A stretch of DNA of 64,000 nucleotides from Septoria linicola (Eukaryota > Ascomycota > Dothideomycetes > Mycosphaerellales > Mycosphaerellaceae): NCBI GenBank assembly GCA_024114885.1, contig CP099422.1, positions 310,001 to 374,000 of the forward strand, given 5' to 3'. A model generated the notes under the pieces. That model did not search any database. It was not told the DNA's origin and saw only the letters and a program-made list of their open reading frames with translations. Below, in pieces: positions 22,274 through 33,400 of the stretch; position 1 is the stretch's first letter, and every line of letters starts with the position of its first letter. The position numbers were made by a program, and so were the translations under genes.

Positions 22274-22908
22274 TTATTGATCATCCTGTTGCTTGGCGGC
22301 CAGCTTCCGCTCCGTCTCAGCATGTTGAGTCGCAGAATCAGCTTTTCTCAGACCGACAGTGGTCAGCACCACAATTGCCGACATCAAGGAGACCATGGGG
22401 ATCATCAGAGATCTGGCAGCCACCTGCGATCAGAACAGTCAGCGAGAGTTCGCATGACAAGTGTGTGTAGAAATCCTGATCACATACACCTTTCCCACAA
22501 GATTGTTTCGCCGAGCCATCGACTGCTGGTTGTAGCTGGTGTTGCAGCTGGCAGACCCAGGACTCATGGCTATAGCTGCCTCCAGACGAGAAAGCGTCGC
22601 TGTAAGCCCATGTAGAGCTTGAGTAGTGCTTCGCCCAGGCTTGTATCAGGAGCACCGACGCGACTACTGCTGTAGCAGACTGGAAGGCACATTGAAGGAG
22701 TGGCAATCTGGTGCTTGCCCACTGTGTCGTCTTAGCTTCGTTCGACTCTCTATGCTGTGAGGCTACATCTCTACTGGAGGCTGTGTCTGCACGGAAGCGG
22801 AACGGCACTGGGCTGTACGCTAGAGATGAGCCGGTCAGGAAGTACAAGAAGATCAAGTATGTGGACTAGAATGAACGAAGCCTCGAGGAGCGTATCGTGT
22901 GGCACCAT
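22274..22908 (-). CDS. Probable small multi-pass membrane protein, model unresolved
   Basis: Three hydrophobic stretches can be read on the minus strand. The first is LIFLYFLTGSSLAY (about 22,855-22,810). The second is LLQCAFQSATAVVASVLLIQAW (about 22,705-22,635). In the last exon, MIPMVSLMSAIVVLTTVGLR precedes a charged tail ending KLAAKQQDDQ, with the stop at 22274. A clear intron, GTGTATGT...GATCGCAG (about 22,430-22,490), joins RRNNLVGK to VAARSLMIP. However, the segment before it (CNTSYNQQSMARRNN) is in a different frame from the second hydrophobic stretch, and I found no convincing intron to connect them. The 5' end is also uncertain. It could be a tetraspan protein with a frame error, or a pseudogene. 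I do not recognise the family. Confidence 0.4.
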
Positions 22909-23256
22909 GATGACTGGTCCAGTCTTGACGATTACAGAAGATTGTGCTCAGCCTCAGTCCATCGGCACGTCAAGGTCCACATATGTGCTCCGTATGTCAC
23001 ACCAGCATCAAAGCATCTGCGCTCCCTACACCGGTTCTCGCAACAAGTGCTCTAGCCCAGCATAAGAATCAGTGGGAAGTACAAGGCGCAGCAAGTTCCG
23101 GCCAAGCAAGGCACGAGCGCAGCAAAAGTTGTGTATGCAGTGCTGCATCCCTTGCACGAGAGCTGCCCTATCTGTCAGCAGAGCACATTGTATATGAGAC
23201 ATGTCCAACTCGGGCAATATCTCACAAGATCCTCGCAACCTCCTGCATCAACGACC
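22909..23256. other. Gap between two membrane-protein genes
   Basis: This stretch should hold the 5' part of the minus-strand gene and the promoter of the plus-strand gene. A minus-strand open frame at 23026-23238 could be an upstream exon of the former, but I could not fit splice sites. Confidence 0.35.
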
Positions 23257-24226
23257 ATGAGCGACAAGCCTCGCTCGCCGCGAAAAGTGCTCATCGCTTG
23301 CTGCTGCCTCGTGATCCCCTCCGGTACGGCACTCATCTACCTCAATACAACGATCAAGCATGCCTTTCATGTCCACAAAGACGACAGTGTTCTCTACGAG
23401 ACGAATTATATCATCGGGTCGTCCTTTGTGACCCACACAGACCTGTTATCCGAAGTGCCGGAGCACATCGACTTTCGAGCACTCAGCGCTAGCACGATAG
23501 TCGGTATGCTGGCAATCGCCAGTGGCGTGGCTGGTCTATGCGGCGTTGTACTGAGCCTCAAGACACGATTGGGCGGTGGCCACCAGGTCAGCCAGCAGTG
23601 CGATGCATTCATGCTTCATGTGCTGACTCCTTACCAGGCCGTACGCACCCTTATTCTCAACGGCATCGCTCTGCTCGACGGTCTGATCTCACTGGCCATC
23701 TTCGTCCTTTGCGTGTACGCTCCCTTGACATCGCCTAGCAAACAACTATGGCACTACACAGATCCACGCTCCACCGACAAAGAGCACACGTACTACAACT
23801 GGGCATGTGGTATGAAGTCTGTCATCAAAGCTGCAAAACAAACCCATCAGCAGGACGAAGTATGGCTTGATGCGACTTGTGAACAATCTGTGACCATAAG
23901 CAGTCATCAAATTACATGTGCTAAGCTGATCTGAAGTGCAGGGTTGGGGGCTGGCATTGTTCTTCATGGTCCTGCTCATGAGTTTTGTGATCACGCTACT
24001 GTTTCTAGGAGAAGTGAAGCTCATGAAGGATCGGAAAGCACTGCAGCCGCAGACAGAAGGTGTCGAATTACGTCAAGATGGAGACACTGACCCGCGAGAG
24101 ACGACGGAGATGCACGATCCGCCGCCCAAATATTGCGGACGAAATGTCGAGACGCCCACGAGAGCAATTGACCCAGCCATAACAGCACCTTCAACATCGA
24201 TCCAGGTTCTGAACCTTAGTGTGTAG
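23257..24226 (+). CDS. Unknown four-transmembrane protein, 305 aa
   Basis: Two exons with an intron at 23890-23941 (donor GTGACC, weak; acceptor GTGCAG; branch CTGAT). The start at 23257 reads MSDKPRSPRK. Four hydrophobic helices can be seen: LIACCCLVIPSGTALIYL (about 11-28), IVGMLAIASGVAGLCGVVL (about 85-103), LILNGIALLDGLISLAIFVL (about 135-155), and, after the splice, LALFFMVLLMSFVITLLFL. The loop between helices 3 and 4 is hydrophilic (YYNWACGMKSVIKAAKQ), with the two cysteines WAC and TCEQ. The C-terminus is a long cytoplasmic-type tail rich in Thr, Pro and Asp. This is the topology of fungal claudin/SUR7- or MARVEL-like membrane proteins, but no diagnostic motif lets me choose. It is adjacent to another membrane-protein gene on the opposite strand. 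Confidence 0.6.
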
Positions 24227-25161
24227 ACACTGAAGTCCAGCGAGCGTGTCAGTGGAGCAAGGCCTGAGGATGGGGTTGATGATTCAGATGCGGACAATTC
24301 CTGCTTCCCACGAGGGGCATGGTGCTGGTACTCTGAGAATACGTAGCTTCTGCTGATGATGAAATTGATGAGTGAACTTCGGTCATCATGTGCAAACCCA
24401 TTCGCGTTGCCCATATGATCGAAAAGCAACTCTCTGTAGGAGCTCTGGTATCAGGCATGAATGCTGCGCCAAGACTTTATGCCTGAAGCGTGTTTTGGCA
24501 GATGACACTTCGTCGCAATCTTTCAATTTTCAGCACACACACATCCGTCGTTCGACGAGACGAATTCATCTCAAGGCGGCCATGTGCTCGCAAAGTTCCA
24601 CGTCACATTTACCCTGCTTCAAGAGATGGCTACTAGATCAGAGCCAACGCAGATTTTCTGCCCATCGCCTGTCCTCCGGTCGTTGCAAGCGAGGCCCCAA
24701 CCTACGCGAGACATACGAAGAATCCGATGTGTTCTGCATGCTCAGCAATAGCGATCCACACTGTGCCGCTCGGATTGTTACCGAGCGACTAACTAAACGA
24801 TCATGTCGTATATACATGATCCCTGTACAATGCGACGGCTAGTGGCTTGTCACTTTAGCCCATCTATTTCGGCTTATTCGTGCCACGCAGGCAACCGCTA
24901 TTGCAGCGACTAGAGACTGCACCGCAGAATGAGGTCAACAATACCGATCGCGCGAGATCGACTCAGGCTCCATATGCGTTAAGGTCAGGACACAGTCCTT
25001 TTCGGATGAATAGAGGCCAGCGAATGAGCAATATTGCAGCTCGGTCTTGTAGGACACACAACTCCTGGACGCGCTCACGTATACCGCTCATATCGGGCAC
25101 ACGCGGCAATCGGCTCTATCTCTAAGCGACTACGCTCTACACACATCCTGGCCAGGTAGTT
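24227..25161. other. Intergenic region, no supported gene
   Basis: This 935-bp stretch lies between the 3' ends of the four-helix protein gene and the PAQR gene. The open frame at 24372-24842 has no hydrophobic or domain pattern and no good start context. I see no repeat or RNA gene. Confidence 0.5.
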
Positions 25162-26157
25162 TCAGCATTGCCTCGACATTGGATTGTGACTATAGTCGAA
25201 CGCTTCGATCAGCCCTCTGTAGTGTAATGCAGCTCCTACAACTGCGCAGATGTGGAAGATTTGGTGTGATGCTCCCCATATGTCAAAGTGTCCCGGTCTC
25301 CAGCGCTCTGGTATGCGGACCTGCAAAGAATCAGCTACGCTTCCAGACACATTGCACTGTTTACCTACGCCGTATATTGCTGCTCCTACCAGATAGCTGA
25401 CGCCTTCCCAGAACATGACGTTCCAGCCCATCATTTCGTTGGCTTTCGCTCGACCTCGCGACTGAGCCAAATGCGTCATTGGTAGGCAGCCATAGAAGCC
25501 AATGGCTATGAACAGTAATGTGCGCATGTTACGCCAGCGCTGAGTCTGGTTTCTCGCTGATTTGGCACAGACCGCGGCACAGATGCAGCTTATGAGGATG
25601 ATCTGCAAGTCCTGTCAGCAAAGCTCCCACTCAAGGTCAGGTCGCAGTACTCCTCCAGAGTAGATCAGCCACCACTCTCGCTCGCAGTAAAATCCGTAGA
25701 ACGTTCCAGAGAAGATCGTTGCGACGATGAGCGCAAAAACGCCATACAGGTCAAAGAGTAGCCATGTGTGATTCACTGCTACAGAGTGATTCGCAAATAT
25801 GTGGAACAGAGCGCTGGATCCGAAACAAAGCAAGGCGCAGGCGAAGAAGACTCCAAAGGCCAGGAAGTCAAAGAAGTCCGACGTTTGGTATCTTTGCAGG
25901 ACTTCATTGTAGGCCTCGACAGCCCAGGAGAGAAACAGTACTGCTCCGAGCAGATGCGTGTAAATGTTGCTTGTCTGGTTGTGTAGATATCCCAGACTTG
26001 CAAAAGATTGTCGGTATGAGTACGAAGGCGTACGGTAGTGGCCCAGGAGATGCGGGTTCTCCTTTTGCCAGGCTTCAGCTTCGTTCCATGTGCAGACTAA
26101 AGCCTTCTTGAGAGTCTGTATAGGCAATCGTTTTGCGTTTCTCTTCGATATGGACAT
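25162..26157 (-). CDS. PAQR / hemolysin III-type seven-helix membrane protein (Izh-like)
   Basis: Two exons give about 315 aa (318 if the nearer acceptor is used). The intron begins at 25650 (GTACTG) and ends at 25603 (48 nt) or 25612 (39 nt). Family hallmarks: the entry segment NPHLLGHYRTPSYSYRQSF and LHNQTSNIYTHLLGA; the SxxxH motif in CFGSSALFHIFANHS; DLYGV, matching the conserved second-Asp region; and the C-terminal HxxxH motif HQIFHICAVVGAALHY. These conserved His and Asp residues coordinate zinc in adiponectin-receptor relatives. Seven hydrophobic helices are visible. In fungi the Izh proteins affect sterol and zinc homeostasis and osmotin sensing. The ATG is at 26157. The gene is divergent from an acyltransferase with only 293 bp between the starts. 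Confidence 0.9.
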
Positions 26158-26450
26158 GGCAGCTGATCATCGATAACATGATATTGTCGAAGGGGTCCAC
26201 TGGAATGTAGGAAAAGAGTGATTGCATGTTCTACACAACGGCCAGCTAGTACGCGGCCCGCATGGCATGCCAAGCTGATATCGCCGGTCTCAGCTTGGCG
26301 GAAACAGCCTTGTCACGGCACACGGCATCCGCCACGTATGCATCTAGACCTCGACTTTGGCTGCACGTCGCCACGGTACGATATCCACACAATGTGCGCT
26401 AAGACATCGTTTATAGACTCGATCTTCCCCACACTCAAGATCTTCACAGG
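26158..26450. promoter_or_regulatory. Short divergent promoter, PAQR gene / acyltransferase
   Basis: Only 293 bp separate the two start codons, so both promoters must lie here or overlap. No factor site is assigned with confidence. Confidence 0.45.
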
Positions 26451-27760
26451 ATGAAGGTCACCGGTGACATTGGTCAACTTGGGCCCGGTCTGGAGAGCAT
26501 CACTCAAGATGAAAGTGCAAAGGAGCGCACTGCCGACTCAAGATCGGATTGGATCGTACAGAGATGGCGAGCTTTTGTGGTAGTCATCTGCTTCCTGGGT
26601 AGTTGTTTGTGGTAGCCACTCTTCTCTCCAGACGGCACCAGGTCACATAATAATCTGTGAGCTACAGTCTACATGCGCAGCAATACTTTGGTTTACCTTT
26701 GTATTGGCTGAACAAGAAGCTGTACTATCATTGGCAAGCCGCCGTCAAAGAGTCGGCTGCTCTCCTCCTGCTGGGACTCAATCAATGGCGAGCTCCAACA
26801 ACAGTCAACATAAGCTGGGATGCCAGTGTTGAGGGCCAGATACGATGGTCTGAAACTGGTAAGGCCATGTTCGACGCTCCAGACCGCATGGTGCTACTTG
26901 CCAATCACCAAGTATGTTGTAGGAAGATGTTGCAGAAGTGGAACTCGGCTGATGGCTACAGATCTACACTGACTGGATCTATCTCTGGTGGTCTGCATAT
27001 ATCGCTCGTCATCACGGACACCTCATCATTGTCCTGAAGGATGCCTTGAAGAAGATCCCGATTCTAGGTCCCGGCATGATGTTCTTCTCGTTTATATTTC
27101 TCTCTCGGCGGTGGGAAAAAGACGAGTCGCAACTGCGTGACAGTCTGGGAAAGCTATCGAGCGATCGTGTGCCTATGTGGTTACTGATCTTCCCCGAGGG
27201 CACCAATCTATCTGCAAGATCACGAAAGCTCAGCAAGAAGTGGGCAGACAAAGTGGGCGTATCCGACCTTGACTTTGCTTTGCTCCCAAGATCTCGAGGA
27301 CTGCAAGCGTGTGTTTCGCAACTGGCAGGCAGTGTAGAGTGGGTGTATGATTGTACCATTGCATATGATGGGATACCGTACGTGAGTATCATTGAGTTCA
27401 AACGAAATGCTAACGAGACACAGACCAGGTATAGACAGCCAAGATGTTTGGAACTTGAAGAACATGTATGTCGAGGGCCGGAGTGCCCCAACTGCACATA
27501 TTCACTGGCGTCGTTTCGCAATGTCCGAAATTCCGGTCCACGACTCCGAAGCGTTCGATAAATGGCTGTACGCGCGTTGGGCCGAGAAAGATGAGCTACT
27601 GAAACATCATCAGAAGCTGGGACATTTCCCGTCTGCTGGCACTCCTATGCGGGCCAAAGTTGAGCTGTGGAGTATGTTGGAAATGTCTCAAATCCTCGAA
27701 AGCCTTTTCGCGGTGCTGGCGCTTTGGGCCGTTGTGAAGCTGGGACTGAGAGCATTTTGA
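26451..27760 (+). CDS. Lysophospholipid / 1-acylglycerol-3-phosphate-type acyltransferase (PlsC family)
   Basis: Four exons encode 384 aa. Introns: 26609-26667 (donor GTGGTA, weak), 26912-26961 (GTATGT...CAG) and 27378-27423 (GTACGT...CAG, branch CTAAC). The catalytic NHxxxxD motif is formed across the second splice as NHQIYTD (about residues 132-138). KDALKKIPILGPGMMFF, the acceptor-binding FPEGTN (about 211-216) and LLPRSRGLQ follow in family order. An N-terminal hydrophobic stretch (VVVICFLGSC) and a C-terminal helix near 360-378 anchor it in membrane. The pattern HAQQYFGLPLYWLN then VNISWD, with later DGIPPGID and HWRRFAMSEIP, matches the fungal Cst26/LCLAT-like group that remodels phosphatidylinositol or phosphatidic acid acyl chains in the ER. 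The exact substrate is an inference. Exons sum to 1,155 nt, supporting the model. Confidence 0.85.
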
Positions 27761-28028
27761 CAGACATCGTCTGGATGTGGCACTGCATAGCGTGGTCTCC
27801 TTTGCTTTATGTCGAAGACATAAGTTACAGACGAGCCCTCAAACGCCTGGCTATTGACTCAACGCGGGAAACTGGAATGGCATTACTACGGACTAGAATA
27901 TGCCGGCTTGTTCTTCATATTCTTCGCAAGCACACTAAGATTTTAGCAAACTGATGAGTAGGCTGCTAACGTATCCCAAGCATTTCTGACAAATTGACAA
28001 TCGAAGGTGAAGTAAGACAGGCTTCAAG

Positions 28029-28724
28029 ATGCCCACCCTCGTCTCTGACTTTGTCGAAGGAGAGACATACTCTTACACAGTCGTCCGCCTTCGCGTACCA
28101 GCACCATCATCGCCAGCACGCCCCATGAAATTCTGGGACACTTTCAAATCCAAGGTCGAGGCATTTATGACTGACGAATACGGCGTCCCAGCATACCAAG
28201 TCACAGCTGCTACAAGCCTCAAGATCTCCGACCAGTACCGCCTTACGAGGATTATGGACCAGCTCGATGACTACAGCAAAGGCCCGGGCGGCCGTGCTCC
28301 GCCCGGTGCTCGTGGCTTGATGGCCGCGGTCAACGACGTGCGCATGTATTTCATCAAGAATGACAAAGAAGACAGCCTCCAGACCGATCAGCTATACTTC
28401 GTCACCGGCTCCCCAGCCAGCGCAGTCCCAGGTTTGAGGACGGAAGACAATCTACTGATCTGCGAGGTGAGTATCGATCCTGCTACGATTGGCGAAAACG
28501 TCTTGCGCATAGACCCTTGGGACTGGAGAGCTGCGATCCTGGAAGATGAGGAGATTCAAGAGTGGTTTCGCGAGACTGATGCAATCGAAGACAAGGTGGA
28601 TGTGTCGACGGAGGAGTATGATCCGTGGGTTGCTGATACTTCGGACGTGCTTGAGCAGGACATTGCCTTTTGGAGACAGAAAAAGGCACAGCGTGATGCC
28701 GCTCGAGGTGCAGATCAGAATTGA
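28029..28724 (+). CDS. Unknown 231-aa soluble protein
   Basis: A single exon with the ATG at 28029 (CAAGATGCCC). The family is not recognised. The N-terminal half is mixed alpha/beta in character (VEGETYSYTVVRLRVP, MKFWDTFKSKVEAFM, VPAYQVTAATSLKISDQYR). It is followed by a glycine/proline-rich loop GGRAPPGARG, then RMYFIKNDKED and DQLYFVTGSP. The C-terminal third is acidic and tryptophan-containing (DPWDWRAAILEDEEIQEWF, DPWVADTSD) and ends with a charged helix FWRQKKAQRDAARG. There is no signal peptide or membrane segment, so it is probably cytosolic or nuclear. Composition and the uninterrupted frame support a real gene. Confidence 0.65.
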   Translation: MPTLVSDFVEGETYSYTVVRLRVPAPSSPARPMKFWDTFKSKVEAFMTDEYGVPAYQVTAATSLKISDQYRLTRIMDQLDDYSKGPGGRAPPGARGLMAAVNDVRMYFIKNDKEDSLQTDQLYFVTGSPASAVPGLRTEDNLLICEVSIDPATIGENVLRIDPWDWRAAILEDEEIQEWFRETDAIEDKVDVSTEEYDPWVADTSDVLEQDIAFWRQKKAQRDAARGADQN

Positions 28725-29181
28725 GCCACACTGAGGACTTGGAGAGTAGGCAGAAGAGTGCCACAAAGATCATGTGAGAAGTTCCACATTAGCTGAAGTT
28801 GGCTTCGAGCTTGATTGTATGAGACTGTTCGCACTGGATACGAACTAGATAAAGGTAGGACACTTCCCCCGGATTGCACGTACTCGGCTTTCGCGCTTCA
28901 CAGGTATGTTCCATTGTGGCCATGAGCTCGGTCAAAGGAGACGATGTGCTTCCACACCACTGAATACGCTGTCACGCCGCAGCAACTCCAAGGCACTGGC
29001 TCTGTCTGCAGTCACGTCTAGAATTTGCGGCGCCCTGATTGTTTGGAGCCATCGAACAGAGTGCAAACAAGGTTCCAAAGGGATAAAGCAAGGCAGCAAA
29101 CTAACCTCCCGACCATAAATCTAGCTCGGACAGCACTGCTCAAGCCAACAAGACAACAGAACCACAAGACCACTTTCCATC
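28725..29181. other. Intergenic region
   Basis: No supported gene in these 457 bp. It lies downstream of the 231-aa protein and upstream of a small open frame. Confidence 0.45.
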
Positions 29182-29376
29182 ATGGCGAGCATCATCTCCC
29201 AGTACCAGGCCTATTCCATCTCTCCAGCACTACGACTGGACAGTGGGTCCATCTTCGCCAAGCAACAACTTCGCCTCGTCTCGTCAAGTTCTTCGACAGA
29301 TTCATTCAGAAACTCGGCCACTGGCTTCATCGTCAACTACAAGCTCCCAGTCGCGAACCACGAAGCTACTATCTGA
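29182..29376 (+). CDS. Possible small protein, 64 aa
   Basis: The ATG at 29182 has a good fungal context (TCCATCATGGCG) after an A-rich leader with repeated ACAAGAC/ACCACAAGAC. The product begins MASIISQYQAYSISPAL, is serine-rich in the middle (VSSSSSTDS), and ends VANHEATI. No domain is recognised. A longer overlapping frame in another register ends at 29471, so the true product could be a spliced longer protein. It is listed as a candidate only. Confidence 0.3.
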   Translation: MASIISQYQAYSISPALRLDSGSIFAKQQLRLVSSSSSTDSFRNSATGFIVNYKLPVANHEATI

Positions 29377-30436
29377 ACGAAACTAGAGCCGCCCTCTTCC
29401 GCTCTGACGAGAATGACTCCCTTGACTTCCGCCTCCCGCTTCTCCAAGCAGCAACTTCAGCAATGACATGACAATATGTACTTCATCCAGTGGAACTCCA
29501 CTCCTGCAGGAAAGGAAGAAAGCCCAGGAAGTATTCTTTGTCAGAGGAAATGTAGCAGCTGCGGGGGGACTAACATCCAGTAATGGGTCGCGCTGTTGTT
29601 GCCCTTTTGCTTTCCCCGTCGCGTGCATACTGAACCTGCTAAGGGGGAAGTAGAAAGGACTGACTGAAAAGCAAAATTGATCCCCTTTCCTGTTGTTCGC
29701 AGCACATCTATCTTATCAAACTCTCCTCCTCCTCCACCTCCACCACTACTCCACTCGACAACAGAGCTCTCTCTCTCTCTGTACTCACACACTTCCACCT
29801 GCGACGTTTTCAAAGTTCCGTTCCAATCCACTACCGTTTTCCTACACCCTCTGGCCCCTCTTCTCCCGCTCCCTCCTGCAACAGACAAAAAACTAGCACC
29901 TTTGCCAGTTCAACCAAATGCACCGGCTTGACCCATGACAATGAGGTTGACAGTCGCGGGCAGAGAAAATCAGATCAAGCTCAGTCTCAGTCTCCAAACT
30001 CCTCCTTCTGTCTCTGTAGCTAATTTCCAAGTGAACGCTGGACTGTAGCTAGCGTATAGAGCTAACTAGACGGCTCGTCTGGAAAATTGATTGGCCATCT
30101 GCATCTGCTCGTCCAGAGTATGAATGATTGGGCCCATGCTGTATGATGTGGGATTGGTTTGCATTGGTATGGATTGCATTGCGCTGCATTTGCTCGGGAA
30201 TGTAGAGGGCGAGGGGGAGATAGCCGGCCCTTTCCTGGACAAGCATCGATGGGGCACTCTGTAGCACTACTTCCCCTATATTCGCACCACGGAGGAAATC
30301 ACATATCTGTGCGCGAAAGTTGTCAGGGAAAATTTCTCTTGCATAACCTCGTACAGACTGCATCCCGCATCCTACATCCCCTTCCTCTCTTCCCCTGCCT
30401 CCACCAATCCTCCCTTCTCTCCCTGCTCCCTCTCCC
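29377..30436. other. Intergenic region with pyrimidine-rich tracts
   Basis: No supported gene. The plus strand carries CT-rich stretches, including CTCCTCCTCCTCC at about 29,721 followed by CCACCTCCACCA, and a run of CT dinucleotides near 29,768-29,782. A second very C/T-rich stretch runs from about 30,360 to 30,450 at the 3' end of the flippase gene. These are simple-sequence tracts, not genes. Confidence 0.5.
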
Positions 30437-33400
30437 CTAAACCCCTCTAACCTTCCTATAACTCGGCGGCCGAACCCACCTCCTCAACACCTTCCCTCCC
30501 CAAACCGGCACAAGCGCCGCCGCCAGTACAGCCGCAAACCTCCATATAAACCCCCCACTCCACACAAACCCCAGTTCAAAATACTCCGGGCCCAAAAACG
30601 GCACACTCCCAATATATATCATACTCGTACTCACAATGGAAGCAATCATCATCCAATGCCACGTCGTGATTTCCGCAGCAACCATGCAGATTTCGTTGAT
30701 GATGAGGACGCTGTACGAAAGGGCGACCATTTTCTTGAAACCCACGGTTGTGAGGGGGTGTAGTTTGGATCGGAGAGAGCAGCGGGGTCGGTAGAGGAGA
30801 ATGAGGGAACGAGGAGTTCCGAGCCGCCTTGGATGATGAGGCCTTGGTAGATGGATATAGCGACCCAGATGAAGAAAGTTTTGTAGCTGAGACTTTTGCC
30901 CAACGTCAACTCTCTGTAAAGTTCAGGATAGAGGTTGGCAAGACCTTCGTCGACGTCTTTGTCGAGTGTGAGAGAGAAGACGGGCATCATGGTGTATATC
31001 GTCGCGTAGCCGACGAGGAGCCAGTCGCGGTAGAGGGCGATGGGTTCGAATTTAGACGCGATGGAAAAGACGGTTTGGCAGACGCTGATGATGAGGCCAC
31101 GGTGCATGACAAATTGGGCGAGTTTGGCGCTGCGGCGGTAGGAGTTGCGGCCGTGCCAGACGAGGAGTTTGGTGAGGTGGGCGAATTGCGTGATGCTGAA
31201 GTCGGCGGCGAGGGAGGCTTGTTTGCCTTCTTTGCCGACGATGCCGACGCCGACGTCTGCGGCTTGGATCATAGAGACGTCGTTGCCGCCGTCGCCGATG
31301 CAGGCGATGCGTTTTTTGGTGTAGGCGCGGATGAGGTGGGCAATGTCGGCTTTTTGGGTGGGAGAGCAGCGACATGCTATTACGGCGGGGAGGCGAACTG
31401 CTATGCTGATGAAGGCGTCGCGGTGGTATGATAGGTAGAGTGCGAGGGACTGGCCGTCGATGAGGAGAGCGGCGTTGGTCTGGTTGTGGAGCATGCTGAG
31501 TGCGTCTAATGCGGCATCGCGTCGCTTCAGGCCAGCAATGGTGTGGATGGTCTGGCCTCGAGAGACAAGTTTGGAGGAGACTGCGACACAGCGGGCTGTT
31601 TCCACTTTGTCACCTGTCAACATCCAGATCTTGATGCCGGCGTTGCGTAGGAGCTCTAACGATGGCTTGACTTTCGGCTGGAGCTTATCTTCCACACCAG
31701 TCACGCCGAGCAACTCGAGGTTATTCTCCAAGTGCTGCTTGACAACAGAAGCCAGAGCGGCATCACGACCAGCCAAGCTGAGCGAGGCTTCAGCATATGC
31801 AGCAGAGAAAGCTGCGTACTGTTGTGCGCTCAAGTTCTTGCGTCCGACGACCAGTGTGCGAAGGCCTTCTCGTGCCATGTTGCCAGTCTCTTCATCGAGC
31901 CAGTCATTCGCGGCTACGATGGATGTCATGACTGTGTCGGCGCCCTTTTGGAAGAAGACAATCTCTCCGTCATCATCTGTGCTGAGGAAAGAATTGCGGA
32001 TGAAGCGTACGATGATGCCCATACGCTTGCTGTCGCTTGTGAACGGGAAGACATTGAGCACTTCCACTCGCACAACGGTCCTGTCGTTGTCTGTGAACTG
32101 TAGTGTGATTCTCCTTCGGTCACGATGCTGTAAGCGCAGACCCACACTTTCTGTCCACTCGACAATGGCAATCTCATCGGGAGATGATGCTTGGTAAGAG
32201 ATCTTCGGCTGCCCACTCTCATCTTCTTCGGTGGTAGGTGTGACATTGTGACACAGTGCAAGAGAGAGCACGAGATCTCGAACGCGCAGACCGATCTCGC
32301 GCCGCGTTCTTGTTGCGCCACTCAGCGAATTGATGCCCGCTGTAGGGGTGAAGAGGCTGCCAGAAGGTGCATCTTCGGGAAAGGTAAAAGCCTGCCGGAC
32401 ATAGCTAATGACTTCTTGCATGGCATCTCCGCCGTAGCTGACAGTGCCGACATGGACTTTACGGAGCTCCATCTCGTTTCGAGTAAGAGTACCAGTCTTG
32501 TCGCTGAGTAAGTACTCGATCCGGCCAAGATCTTCCGGAATGGTGCTTGTTCGTACAACCGTGCCTGGAATACCGGTGTCGTGGTGTATAAACCACGCAT
32601 ATACGCTCTTGCCCATATCAAGGTTGACACGTAGAGAGATTGGTACAATGGTGCTGAAGAGGATCAGAAAGCGCATTGCGGCAATGTACCACTTGTTCCC
32701 ATCGCGTTCCTCAAAACCATGGATAGCGACGAGAATAACACTAAGGGCAGCAGTCAAGATACACAGAATCTTGACCAGGCTATTGATCTCGAGCTCGAGG
32801 AGCCCAGTTTTCGACCGCGAGGCAGAGGTAGAAAGTGCGGCTCGTGTTTGTGGGCCAGTGTAGATCACGACCGCGTGCACAGTGGTGGAAGATGCAAGCA
32901 CAGTGTTGGCCCAAGCTGTGTTGTCGATGTTCAGAGGCGTCGACTTCGCCTCTGCCTCCTGATCCTGTGTCTGACCAGCTTCCACATGAGGGTCGTATGC
33001 CCTGTGTTGCTTGGCCTCCAGCTCGATGGTGCCGACGAAGTCGTTGACTCGCTTGTCGGGCTTGCCTGCCGTGATCTTTAGCCGGACGTACTCGCTCGCA
33101 GGTAGGGACTGCGCAAGTGGCGTCGCCAGTCGTAGCTTCCAGTCAGTCTCCCCGTCAAGCTGATCTGTGCGAATGAAAGCCTCTCCACCTCCACTGGGAT
33201 CTGAAGAAGTGGTTTCGTTGCTCAACTGCCGCCCTTGGGTGGACTGACGCTGCAGGTTTGGACTGACTGGTACAGCACCTTCGCCCATATCCACCAGTGC
33301 TTCTTCAGATGGCTGTCTCTCTGGCTCTTCCTCGTTCGTGGCAGCGTCTGTGGAGAAGCTCTTCAATATGACCACATCTGCCGGCACTCTCTGATCCTTC

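Noticed and set aside
24372..24842. 156-aa plus-strand frame
   Set aside because: Cys/His/Arg-rich without pattern, no start context, no hydrophobic or domain signal.
31460..32197. 245-aa plus-strand frame
   Set aside because: Antisense to the NEO1 catalytic region, where all P4-ATPase motifs are on the minus strand.
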